12,469 bases of DNA from the NCBI GenBank assembly GCA_034659475.1, contig JAYEHK010000123.1, forward strand, positions 1 through 12,469. The letters run 5' to 3'. The notes beneath the pieces were generated by a model that saw only the letters and a list, made by a program, of their open reading frames with translations, was not told the DNA's origin and did not search any database. The position numbers were made by a program, and so were the translations under genes. Shown in pieces: positions 1 through 5,807 of this stretch (position 1 is its first letter; each line of letters begins with the position of its first letter). Origin of the DNA: JAYEHK01 sp034659475. GTDB taxonomy: Bacteria > Bacillota > Syntrophomonadia > Syntrophomonadales > Syntrophomonadaceae.

Positions 1-45
1 CCGTGTAAGAGGAGGAAATTATATTGACATCCCTTCTGAACCGTT

Positions 46-114
<69 letters not shown>

Positions 115-117
115 TTT

Positions 118-145
118 ATGACGCATAATCTGTCTTATGCGCCAT
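118..145. other. Imperfect hairpin after the cdaA operon segment
   Basis: The arms at 118-128 and 135-145 pair over 11 positions with one mismatch (121/142) around a 6-base loop; the uninterrupted core is CGCATAA / TTATGCG. It lies between the FAD dehydrogenase stop codon and the octamer repeat. No T-tract follows on the minus strand, so it is not a classical intrinsic terminator. It may stabilise the mRNA 3' end or belong to the repeat. Confidence 0.4.
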
Positions 146-182
146 AGTCATCAGTCTTAGATAGGTAATGTTACTTCTGTTT

Positions 183-1835
183 TTATCTTAAGTCACTCCC
201 GCGGGTGATCGTGTCACTTCTTATTTCGGGACGGGTTGCAGGGACTTTAAACTGGGTGATGATGGTTTCTGCGACTTTGAGTCCATCGACCGCAGCGCTT
301 ACTATGCCACCTGCATACCCTGCTCCTTCACCACAGGGATACAATCCTTCCACATTGACTGAACACATCGAAGCTTCTCTTTCGATTCGCAACGGCGCAG
401 ACGTACGGGTTTCCACGCCTGTTAAAACAGCCTGTTCATGAACAAATCCATTCACCCGTTTCCCCCAGGCCAGCAATCCTCTGCGCATCACCTCGGCTAC
501 TTCCTGGGGAAGCAGTTTCCAGAGATTCGCTGGTGTGACACCTGGTGCAAAGGTAGCCAACGAACCCTCCAGCGACTCTGTTGGGCGATAATCAAGAAAA
601 TCCGTCATATACTGGGCAGGCGCGTGGTAATTTTCCCCACCCATTAGAAAAGCTTTGTGTTCCAGTTCTTCCTGCAGTTTCACGCCCCCCAGTGGTTCAT
701 GATCCCAGTCTCCCGGGTGAACGGTAACAACCAGTGCGCTATTGGCGATACCACTATCCCTTTTAAAATAACTCATCCCGTTTGTGACCACCTGCCCGGC
801 TTGAGAACCAGCACCAATCACATAACCGCCCGGGCACATACAAAAGGTATACAGGGAACGCCCGGTACTGCGATCCTGGTAGGTAAGATGATAGTCTGCC
901 ACCGGAAGACGATTACGTCCTGCAAAATCCCCATATTGGATACGGTCAATCAGTTCCTGTGGATGTTCGACTCGAACCCCCACCGCAAAAGCCTTCGGAA
1001 TCAGGCTGATGTTTTTCCGATAGAGCATTTTGTAAACATCACGTGCACTATTCCCAACAGCCAGCACCAGAAGGGAACAAGGCATTTCAGTTTCGTTATT
1101 TATTATTATGCTATTTATGACTCCTTTGTTAACAATAAGATCTGTCACACAGGAATCAAAGTAGAATTCTCCCCCGAGACGAATAATTTCCTTACGGATG
1201 TCCTTAACGACCTGCCGGATGACATCTGTACCCACATGGGGTTTCTTGAGAATCTGTATTTCTTCATCTGCGCCGTATTTCACAAAGGTTTCCAACACAT
1301 AATCGATGCGCGGATCGCCGATACGTGTGGTTAATTTACCATCTGAAAAAGTACCTGCTCCGCCTTCACCAAACTGGGTGTTAGATTTTTCATTCAGTGT
1401 TCCCTCTCGCCAGAAGCGATCAACCTGCTGCATTCGCCGGTCAACATCCTGTCCTCTTTCAATAACAACAGGGCTATAACCTGCCTGCGCCAATCTCAGG
1501 GCACAAAAAAGCCCGGCCGGACCAGATCCCACAATAACAGGCGCAAAAGTCATAGACCGGTTTCCAGGAACGAGCTGTGAGATATTTATTTCCTCCACCA
1601 GAGTAATTTCGGGTAATTCCATGACTTCTGGTGTGATGCAGACATCAACATTGAGTTCGACATCTACCGTGGTGTTAAAGTGCACTGTTTTACGGCGAGC
1701 ATCAATAGACTTTTTTTGTATGCGACAGGAGGCTATATCCTTCATACGCACTTTCAATTTTTTGGCAGCTAATTCTTTGATATCACTAGCTTTGTACTCC
1801 AGCGGCAAGCGAATATTTCGTACTCTCAGTTTCAT
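183..1835 (-). CDS. FAD-dependent dehydrogenase, COG2509 family
   Basis: A 550-residue flavoprotein of the COG2509 type (often annotated NAD(FAD)-utilizing dehydrogenase); substrate unknown. Residues 1-90 form the family's small N-terminal domain. A Rossmann dinucleotide-binding motif follows at residues 103-108 (GSGPAG), with the ribose-binding acidic residue E126 at the end of the second strand. The C-terminal FAD-contacting segment is at about 500-523 (CGEGAGYAGG and onward). Length is normal for the family and no transmembrane segment is seen, so it is cytosolic. The ATG overlaps the ybbR stop codon in an ATGA (1832-1835), implying translational coupling. In other Firmicutes this gene often sits between ybbR and glmM; here the next operon gene would be outside the window to the left. 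The family call is secure but the physiological reaction is not known. Confidence 0.9.
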   Translation of the reverse strand: MKLRVRNIRLPLEYKASDIKELAAKKLKVRMKDIASCRIQKKSIDARRKTVHFNTTVDVELNVDVCITPEVMELPEITLVEEINISQLVPGNRSMTFAPVIVGSGPAGLFCALRLAQAGYSPVVIERGQDVDRRMQQVDRFWREGTLNEKSNTQFGEGGAGTFSDGKLTTRIGDPRIDYVLETFVKYGADEEIQILKKPHVGTDVIRQVVKDIRKEIIRLGGEFYFDSCVTDLIVNKGVINSIIINNETEMPCSLLVLAVGNSARDVYKMLYRKNISLIPKAFAVGVRVEHPQELIDRIQYGDFAGRNRLPVADYHLTYQDRSTGRSLYTFCMCPGGYVIGAGSQAGQVVTNGMSYFKRDSGIANSALVVTVHPGDWDHEPLGGVKLQEELEHKAFLMGGENYHAPAQYMTDFLDYRPTESLEGSLATFAPGVTPANLWKLLPQEVAEVMRRGLLAWGKRVNGFVHEQAVLTGVETRTSAPLRIEREASMCSVNVEGLYPCGEGAGYAGGIVSAAVDGLKVAETIITQFKVPATRPEIRSDTITRGSDLR

Positions 1836-2764
1836 TCCTGGCCCTCTTCATCAATTATTTTTTCTATGGTGACCTTGACAAGTACTCTAGATGGAGACAC
1901 CATCGCACCTGGAGATACAGAAAGATCTACCATTTCGAAAAAGTCCTGTGTTCTGTCCTCTAATGTAATCGCGTCCGTCTGAACTTCCTTCAGTCCTTCT
2001 GTTTCATTTTCTAAGGAAAGTACAGAAACTTCTGTCGGATCGGAAGTCACCTCAAGCAAACGATACCCCTCTGGTAAATCCCCCAATAATACCGGACTTA
2101 CGGGTATAGACCTAACATTCCGTTTTTGTTCCACCACCGCATAAACATCCACGGTTCCAGGTAAAAGGGTAATCCCTTCCGTTATCAGATTGCCTTCCGC
2201 ATCTCTCGCCTGCAGACTCGCCTTCAGGTTAGCAATACCAGTCACATTACCCAGTTGCACAGGCACCACTACATTTGCCACCCTGGCAACAATATCACGT
2301 TCCCCCTTGACCAAACAGGTATCTGGAGAACTGAGAATTTCCATCAACTCATATCCATCTGGCGGGTTTTGTTTTATTTCCCAATTGATATTCACCAATC
2401 GTTCTTTTATATTTTCCAATTTAACGATTATTTTATCCGGCTGAACCGAGGTGAACATCGCCCCTGTCACCGGTTGAATATGAACGGGAACAACATGTTC
2501 CCCAATATCAAGCCCTGATAAATCCACATAAACCACCATGGGCCCAGTTTCCTGAAAGGCTCCCCACATTCGCACCATTACGGTTTCAGGCCCAACAACG
2601 GTAAGATTCGCGGGGATATTTTTATAGCTTACAGGGACTTCTGTACTGTTCCCTCCACTGACCAGTTGTCCCTGGTTTACGACGTAAAACCATAGAAGAA
2701 TCGCGAGGATTACCGAAACTACTTTAAGCCCGATCCGTTTCTTCTGGCCCTTTTTTTCGGACAT
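1832..2764 (-). CDS. ybbR: YbbR-domain protein (CdaA regulator, CdaR)
   Basis: A 310-residue membrane-anchored protein that in characterised Firmicutes binds CdaA and modulates c-di-AMP synthesis. A basic N-terminus (KKGQKKR) precedes one transmembrane helix at about residues 11-30. The remainder is extracytoplasmic and beta-rich, with about three YbbR-type repeats (roughly 45-118, 125-205, 213-302). The start chosen is the ATG at 2762-2764, which has a strong GGAGGAGGT upstream with about 9 bases of spacing. An upstream in-frame extension to 2851 would add 29 residues that resemble no YbbR N-terminus, so it is rejected. The first 41 bp overlap the 3' end of cdaA, and the stop overlaps the next start by 4 bp. 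Only three repeats are visible, fewer than in some homologues. Confidence 0.92.
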   Translation of the reverse strand: MSEKKGQKKRIGLKVVSVILAILLWFYVVNQGQLVSGGNSTEVPVSYKNIPANLTVVGPETVMVRMWGAFQETGPMVVYVDLSGLDIGEHVVPVHIQPVTGAMFTSVQPDKIIVKLENIKERLVNINWEIKQNPPDGYELMEILSSPDTCLVKGERDIVARVANVVVPVQLGNVTGIANLKASLQARDAEGNLITEGITLLPGTVDVYAVVEQKRNVRSIPVSPVLLGDLPEGYRLLEVTSDPTEVSVLSLENETEGLKEVQTDAITLEDRTQDFFEMVDLSVSPGAMVSPSRVLVKVTIEKIIDEEGQE

Positions 2765-3590
2765 CAGCAACCCACCTCCTCCAGAAGATATCGCGTTTTC
2801 TTGCCTGAACCGCAAATCCTTGCTGTAACAACTCCTCAAGGGTCTGTCCATCCAAATAGCGGGTTAGTTTGCCTTCACTGGCCAGTGAAATATTGCCTGT
2901 TTCTTCCGACACAATTACGACCAGCGCATCTGACACCTCTGAAATTCCTAATCCCGCTCGATGCCTGGTCCCCAATTCAGGATCAAGATATGCATTGGTG
3001 CTAAGCGGCAAAAAGCAGGCCGCTTTATAAAGTCGTCCATCCTTGACGATTACTGCACCGTCATGGAGAGGTGTATTGGGAATAAAGATATTAATTAAAA
3101 GACCACTGGTCACCAGAGAATCAAGATTAATCCCACTTTCCAGATATTCTTCGATTCCCGTTTCCCTCGTTAGTACAATCAGGGCGCCAATCTTATTTTT
3201 CGATAGAATTGCAACCGCATCAGTAATTTCCTTGATCACCGAATCGTAGGCCTGCATTTCCACAACACCGCCGGAAGATGCGAAAAAACTTCCTCTGCCC
3301 AATTGTTCCAGAATACGCCTGAGTTCAGGCTGAAAAACAATAGGTAGTGTTATCGCAAAGATGATCCACAGCTTTTCCAGGAGCCAGTTCAACATTTCCA
3401 GTTGCAGGTAACTAACAATAACAGAAAACACCAGCAGAAAAATGAGCCCTTTTAGTAATTGTTCTGCTCGTGTTCCTTTTATCAGACGAAGAATCCGATA
3501 AAACACATAGGCCACAATGGCTATATCAAGGAGGCTGCGAATGATATTCCACGGGCTAGCAAATACCCCGGATAAAAAACTAAGGTCCAA
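2724..3590 (-). CDS. cdaA: Diadenylate cyclase CdaA (c-di-AMP synthase)
   Basis: Condenses two ATP into c-di-AMP, the messenger controlling potassium, osmolyte and cell-wall homeostasis. It is 288 residues from the TTG start at 3590. Three N-terminal transmembrane helices lie at about 16-35, 43-62 and 68-88, followed by a DAC domain with the catalytic DGA motif (177-179, in LHDGAVIV) and the RHR motif (209-211, in GTRHRAGLG). The TTG start is preferred because GGGAGG (3599-3604) lies 8 bases upstream. The longer GTG-initiated frame from 3647 has no ribosome binding site and would run through the candidate promoter. The C-terminal tail overlaps ybbR by 41 bp out of frame. Both catalytic motifs are intact, so an active enzyme is expected. 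Confidence 0.95.
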   Translation of the reverse strand: MDLSFLSGVFASPWNIIRSLLDIAIVAYVFYRILRLIKGTRAEQLLKGLIFLLVFSVIVSYLQLEMLNWLLEKLWIIFAITLPIVFQPELRRILEQLGRGSFFASSGGVVEMQAYDSVIKEITDAVAILSKNKIGALIVLTRETGIEEYLESGINLDSLVTSGLLINIFIPNTPLHDGAVIVKDGRLYKAACFLPLSTNAYLDPELGTRHRAGLGISEVSDALVVIVSEETGNISLASEGKLTRYLDGQTLEELLQQGFAVQARKRDIFWRRWVADVRKKGPEETDRA

Positions 3591-3621
3591 TCTGTTTTCC
3601 TCCCTGCACACGATTAATCCT

Positions 3622-3649
3622 ATTATGCCATATAGATGTCTGTTCACAA
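3622..3649 (-). promoter_or_regulatory. Candidate sigma-A promoter of the cdaA operon
   Basis: On the minus strand a -35 box TTGTGA (3644-3649) is separated by 16 bases from a -10 box CATAAT (3622-3627). This gives 4/6 and 5/6 matches to consensus, with transcription predicted to start near 3615. That is just upstream of the GGGAGG used by the TTG start at 3590. Confidence 0.45.
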
Positions 3650-3699
3650 TGGGATACCCATATTTTAAAATCGATTAGTTAGAAAATAGGTTGAATAGA

Positions 3700-3753
3700 C
3701 GCACCCTTCGGGTACCACTGATACTCCCTGCGGTCGCTATTAAGGATGCTGAC
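3700..3753. repeat. Inner repeat unit, copy 1
   Basis: A unit of about 50 bp containing CACCCTTCGGG and CGGTCGCTATTAAGGATGC. It aligns along its whole length with 3776-3830, with about 9 substitutions and a one-base length difference, and its second half aligns with 3974-4005. Confidence 0.85.
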
Positions 3754-3775
3754 TAACGCGGACTTTCTGGACTTA

Positions 3776-3830
3776 CGCACCCTACGGGCACAACGGATAC
3801 TCCCTTTCGGTCGTAATTAAGGATGCAGAC
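3776..3830. repeat. Inner repeat unit, copy 2
   Basis: Second copy of the unit at 3700-3753, in the same orientation and 76 bp downstream. It carries CACCCTACGGG and CGGTCGTAATTAAGGATGC, and is followed at once by GACC and a run of seven T. Confidence 0.85.
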
Positions 3831-3849
3831 CTTTTTTTGTAAGGGGTCA

Positions 3850-3915
3850 GGGGTGAGGAGTAAGGGCAATGCCTGGCGCATAGCGCCTGACTCCTACCCC
3901 CTAACTCCTCACCTC
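3850..3915. other. Nested inverted repeat (long stem with inner hairpin)
   Basis: The outer arms at 3850-3866 and 3899-3915 are complementary at 15 of 17 positions (purine-rich GGTGAGGAGT against ACTCCTCACC). Between them is a perfect inner hairpin GGCGC-ATA-GCGCC (875-887 of the 3-kb block, that is 3875-3887). No T-run of useful length follows on either side. It lies between the composite element and the third inner-repeat copy, so it is probably part of the same repeat-rich insertion. Confidence 0.6.
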
Positions 3916-3949
3916 TTTTCATCAGTGGTTGCGTGTGCTCATTGAGTAT

Positions 3950-4015
3950 GGCCTGCGGCCATGGAAGGTTCCCCTGATGCTCCTTACAGTCGCTATTAAG
4001 GTTGCCCCTTTTTTT
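3950..4015. repeat. Inner repeat unit, divergent copy 3
   Basis: The core 3974-4005 matches 3718-3749 at about 27 of 32 positions, including CAGTCGCTATTAAGG. It is preceded by a small GC hairpin GGCC-TGC-GGCC (3950-3960), where the other copies carry CCCTTCGGG or CCCTACGGG. It is followed by CCC and seven T (4009-4015), as copy 2 is followed by a T-run. Confidence 0.7.
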
Positions 4016-4017
4016 CG

Positions 4018-4063
4018 TTCATCAAGCAGTTAGTGTTACCCCATGTGGAGACTGCTGGATGAA
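4018..4063. other. Hairpin, 13-bp stem with one mismatch
   Basis: The arms at 4018-4030 and 4051-4063 (TTCATC-A-AGCAGT against ACTGCT-G-GATGAA) enclose a 20-base loop. On the minus strand it lies about 70-110 bp beyond the thiamine pyrophosphokinase stop codon. The run of T is on the plus-strand 5' side, so it does not make an intrinsic terminator. Confidence 0.5.
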
Positions 4064-4129
4064 TCTTTCACCCACTGGGCACTTATGCATTCAAACTCAC
4101 CAATATTATTTTCCGCAGTGGAGTCAAAA

Positions 4130-4780
4130 TTACAAATTGGTTGAATCAATATATTGAAAAACTGCCAGTATCCCTTCTGAAAGCGATATTTTTCCTTTTT
4201 GCCCCTGGAGCACATTTGAAACAGCGTAGGGATTCTTCTGCTCTAATGTAACCATAGGTAACGCGTATTCAAAACCCTCTGTATGTACGTTTGCTGCTTC
4301 TTCTGTCAGAGGAAGAATGGAAACCAGGTCACCCTTCTGACCGGTAATTTCTATATAATCATTGATCACATACACAAAACAATCCGGTGCTGCATGGGTC
4401 ACCCTGACGCCATGTTCAACCAGGTCCATGCTGCAATACAGGTTAGACAGGGTATGATCCAACCGTTTCCCCAGTGTCCCCAGCAACAGGATTTCATCGG
4501 CCCCCATTTCCTGGGCGGTGGAAACGGCTAACTGGGTATCGGTAAAGTCCTTGCGCAGAGGAAACTTCCTAATCGGCACATGTTTATCCAAATATTCCTG
4601 CCGCACCCCTGGCAATATTGAATCCATATCCCCAATAATGACGGACGGGATAACGTCAATGGCATGGGCATAGTTTGCACCACCATCCGCACAAATAACA
4701 ATATCTTCATCTTGAATAGTCTTGCGATAGATTTCCAAATCATTGCCATATTCTCCATTTGCAAAGATAATGCACCTCAT
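4130..4780 (-). CDS. thiN: Thiamine pyrophosphokinase
   Basis: Transfers pyrophosphate from ATP to thiamine to give thiamine pyrophosphate in the cytosol. The 216-residue length matches the bacterial ThiN/YloS type. The N-terminal catalytic domain carries ADGGANYA (31-38), GDMDS (50-54), KDFTDTQLA (77-85) and GKRLDHTLSNL (104-114), the acidic and nucleotide-binding motifs of the family. The C-terminal half, from about residue 135, is the beta-rich thiamine-binding domain. The ATG at 4778-4780 has AGGAG about 12 bases upstream. It is a single-gene unit here; the frequent rpe/rsgA neighbours are absent. No TPP riboswitch was found upstream, which fits a salvage kinase rather than a biosynthetic operon. 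Confidence 0.93.
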   Translation of the reverse strand: MRCIIFANGEYGNDLEIYRKTIQDEDIVICADGGANYAHAIDVIPSVIIGDMDSILPGVRQEYLDKHVPIRKFPLRKDFTDTQLAVSTAQEMGADEILLLGTLGKRLDHTLSNLYCSMDLVEHGVRVTHAAPDCFVYVINDYIEITGQKGDLVSILPLTEEAANVHTEGFEYALPMVTLEQKNPYAVSNVLQGQKGKISLSEGILAVFQYIDSTNL

Positions 4781-4820
4781 GATATTATTACTCTCCTATT
4801 CCCTAACTTTCACTGAATTT

Positions 4821-4850
4821 ATCATATCATACTTACGGACATGCTTTCAT
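4821..4850 (-). promoter_or_regulatory. Weak candidate promoter for thiN
   Basis: Minus-strand -35 ATGAAA (4845-4850) and -10 TATGAT (4821-4826) with an 18-base spacer, about 40 bp upstream of the thiN ATG. The -10 is 5/6 and the -35 is 4/6 to consensus, in an AT-rich stretch where chance matches are common. Confidence 0.3.
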
Positions 4851-4956
4851 CGCCACTTCATAAAAATAACCAATAGTCTTACAATCAAACCCTATGAATT
4901 CTTACATATCAATTCAGCACATGGTAATACCGCTTCCAAATCCAAAATTCCGCGAT

Positions 4957-5029
4957 GACAGATAATGCGAAGTTACGAGAGTGGTTGAATAGACGCGGAC
5001 CCACGCGGACCTTCTGGACTTTCGCGGAC
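4957..5029. repeat. Dispersed repeat, copy B (left arm of inverted pair)
   Basis: The core 4983-5029 contains GGTTGAATAGACGCGGAC and two further CGCGGAC blocks. Its reverse complement matches 5322-5368 at 43 of 47 positions with no gap. The similarity extends outward to GACAGATAATGCGAAGT (4957-4973), which matches the partner flank at 15 of 17 positions. A T-run (5031-5035) follows the core. Confidence 0.9.
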
Positions 5030-5186
5030 CTTTTTATTGGTCTTTACTTAAACCTTCCTTGAAACCGCAGAAAAATTTTAAGCCTCGACGGATTGAAAAA
5101 CGAAAGCTAAATCCTTCTGTACGAAATAAATTCACAAATGGGGTCAGCCCTCTTTTGTAAACTCGTTCATCTATAAGATGAAAACA

Positions 5187-5222
5187 TAGGTTGAATAGAC
5201 ACGGACGTACGCAGATTTTTTT
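5187..5222. repeat. Dispersed repeat, short copy C
   Basis: It starts with TAGGTTGAATAGACACGGAC, shares the family's leading 20 bp, skips the middle blocks and ends with ACGCAGA plus seven T. It looks like an internally deleted member, lying between the two arms of the inverted pair and in the same orientation as copy B. Confidence 0.75.
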
Positions 5223-5321
5223 GGTGCATTAATTAGCTTTATTAAATATAAAGTAAGGTTCTGCTACTTAACAGTTAGTGTCTTTTTGTTTGGTATGGAA
5301 CAGGATCATTTACATAATAAA

Positions 5322-5391
5322 GTCCGCGTTAGTCCAAAAGGTCCGCGTGGGTCCGTGTCTATTCAACCTATTTTACTTCGCATCGTCTGTC
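5322..5391. repeat. Dispersed repeat, copy D (right arm, inverted)
   Basis: Reverse-complement partner of 4957-5029. The core 5322-5368 ends in GTCTATTCAACC and differs from copy B at only four positions over 47. The outer flank ACTTCGCATCGTCTGTC (5375-5391) also matches. The arms enclose 292 bp. Confidence 0.9.
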
Positions 5392-5470
5392 TAATGTTAA
5401 ATATTACCAGGTATTTCGAGCTATTGAATGATCAAGATTGTCTCGTAAAATATTTTTTTGCAAAGTGAAA

Positions 5471-5499
5471 TTGACAAAAAAAAATGGGTTCATTATAAT
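5471..5499 (+). promoter_or_regulatory. Consensus sigma-A promoter of the ferredoxin gene
   Basis: A perfect -35 TTGACA (5471-5476), a 17-base spacer and a perfect -10 TATAAT (5494-5499). Transcription should begin near 5506, giving a leader of about 30 bases that contains AAAGGAGG (5521-5528), 8 bases before the ATG. Such an ideal promoter and ribosome binding site imply strong constitutive expression. Confidence 0.9.
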
Positions 5500-5536
5500 G
5501 CTTATAGTTTGAATTGTAGCAAAGGAGGCGAACAAA

Positions 5537-5713
5537 ATGGCTTATGTAATTACAGACGAATGTATCTCCTGTGGTGTATGTGCCGATGAATGTCCAGTCC
5601 AAGCCATCACCGAAGGCGATGACAAATATGTGATCAACCCTGAACTATGCACAGATTGCGGATCTTGCGCAGATGTGTGTCCGGTTGAAGCTCCCCAGCC
5701 CGCAGATGACTAG
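5537..5713 (+). CDS. 2[4Fe-4S] clostridial-type ferredoxin
   Basis: A 58-residue soluble electron carrier. Two cluster-binding motifs are complete: C9-x2-C12-x2-C15-x3-C19-P and C38-x2-C41-x2-C44-x3-C48-P, the pattern of low-potential bacterial 2[4Fe-4S] ferredoxins. The protein is acidic, and length and start (MAYVITDEC) are typical for the family. The last Cys of each motif is followed by Pro, as usual; the protein ends in an acidic tail (PQPADD). It is monocistronic, with its own consensus promoter and a terminator at 5751-5800. Redox partners in anaerobes include pyruvate:ferredoxin oxidoreductase, hydrogenases and Rnf, none of them in this window. Its small size makes it easy to miss. 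Confidence 0.97.
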   Translation: MAYVITDECISCGVCADECPVQAITEGDDKYVINPELCTDCGSCADVCPVEAPQPADD

Positions 5714-5744
5714 ATTCATAGGATAAATTCATAATAAGACATAG

Positions 5745-5800
5745 AAAAAAACCCGATTTTCACCAGGCCTTTGGCAACAGTGAAAGTCGGGTGGTTTTTT
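5745..5800. terminator. Bidirectional intrinsic terminator
   Basis: The stem 5751-5763 (ACCCGATTTTCAC) pairs with 5780-5792 over 13 bp with one G-T wobble, around a 16-base loop. On the plus strand it is followed by GG and six T (5795-5800). On the minus strand seven T follow (the A-run at 5745-5751). It therefore serves both the ferredoxin gene and the convergent sensor-kinase/GGDEF operon, which ends at 5808. Confidence 0.92.
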
Positions 5801-5807
5801 GGATTTT

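Larger units (their letters stand above)
3687..3838. repeat. Composite dispersed repeat, copy A (with two inserts)
   Basis: It starts with TAGGTTGAATAGACGC and ends with a T-run. Read without two inserts of about 49 bp, it matches the element at 4983-5035: the middle block 3751-3778 matches 4998-5025 at about 24 of 28 positions. The inserts (within 3700-3753 and 3776-3830) sit at equivalent points, directly after CGC and before GAC. This is the longest member of a family with four copies in this window. Confidence 0.85.
3605..4129. other. Gene-free region packed with dispersed repeats
   Basis: No convincing gene lies between cdaA and the thiamine pyrophosphokinase gene. The stretch holds the cdaA promoter candidate, one composite repeat element (3687-3838), a third copy of its inner unit (about 3950-4015) and two hairpins (3850-3915 and 4018-4063). 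No clear intrinsic terminator for the thiamine pyrophosphokinase transcript is seen: the hairpin at 4018-4063 has its T-run on the wrong side for either strand. Confidence 0.75.
4781..5536. other. Gene-free region with inverted dispersed repeats
   Basis: Between thiN and the ferredoxin gene there is no credible coding sequence. The contents are the thiN promoter candidate, a long inverted repeat pair (4957-5029 and 5322-5391) with a third, shorter family member between the arms (5187-5222), and the ferredoxin promoter at 5471-5499. The segment 5036-5186 holds nothing recognisable. Confidence 0.75.

Noticed and set aside
657..1334. Plus-strand open frame of 225 codons
   Set aside because: It lies wholly antisense to the FAD dehydrogenase, has no ribosome binding site, and its translation resembles no family I recognise.
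2765..2851. Longer ybbR start at 2851
   Set aside because: It would add 29 residues before the usual basic-plus-membrane N-terminus, and the strong GGAGGAGGT points to 2764.
3591..3647. Longer cdaA start (GTG at 3647)
   Set aside because: No ribosome binding site, and the candidate promoter lies at and inside its start; the TTG at 3590 has GGGAGG at 8 bases.
4018..4063. Intrinsic terminator for thiN
   Set aside because: The stem is good, but the T-run is on the wrong side for the minus strand.
4781..4960. TPP riboswitch upstream of thiN
   Set aside because: No CTGAGA-type core was found on the minus strand in the upstream region.
5286..5468. Plus-strand open frame of 60 codons upstream of the ferredoxin
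   Set aside because: Half of it is the inverted repeat arm 5322-5391, there is no ribosome binding site, and composition is that of the intergenic DNA.
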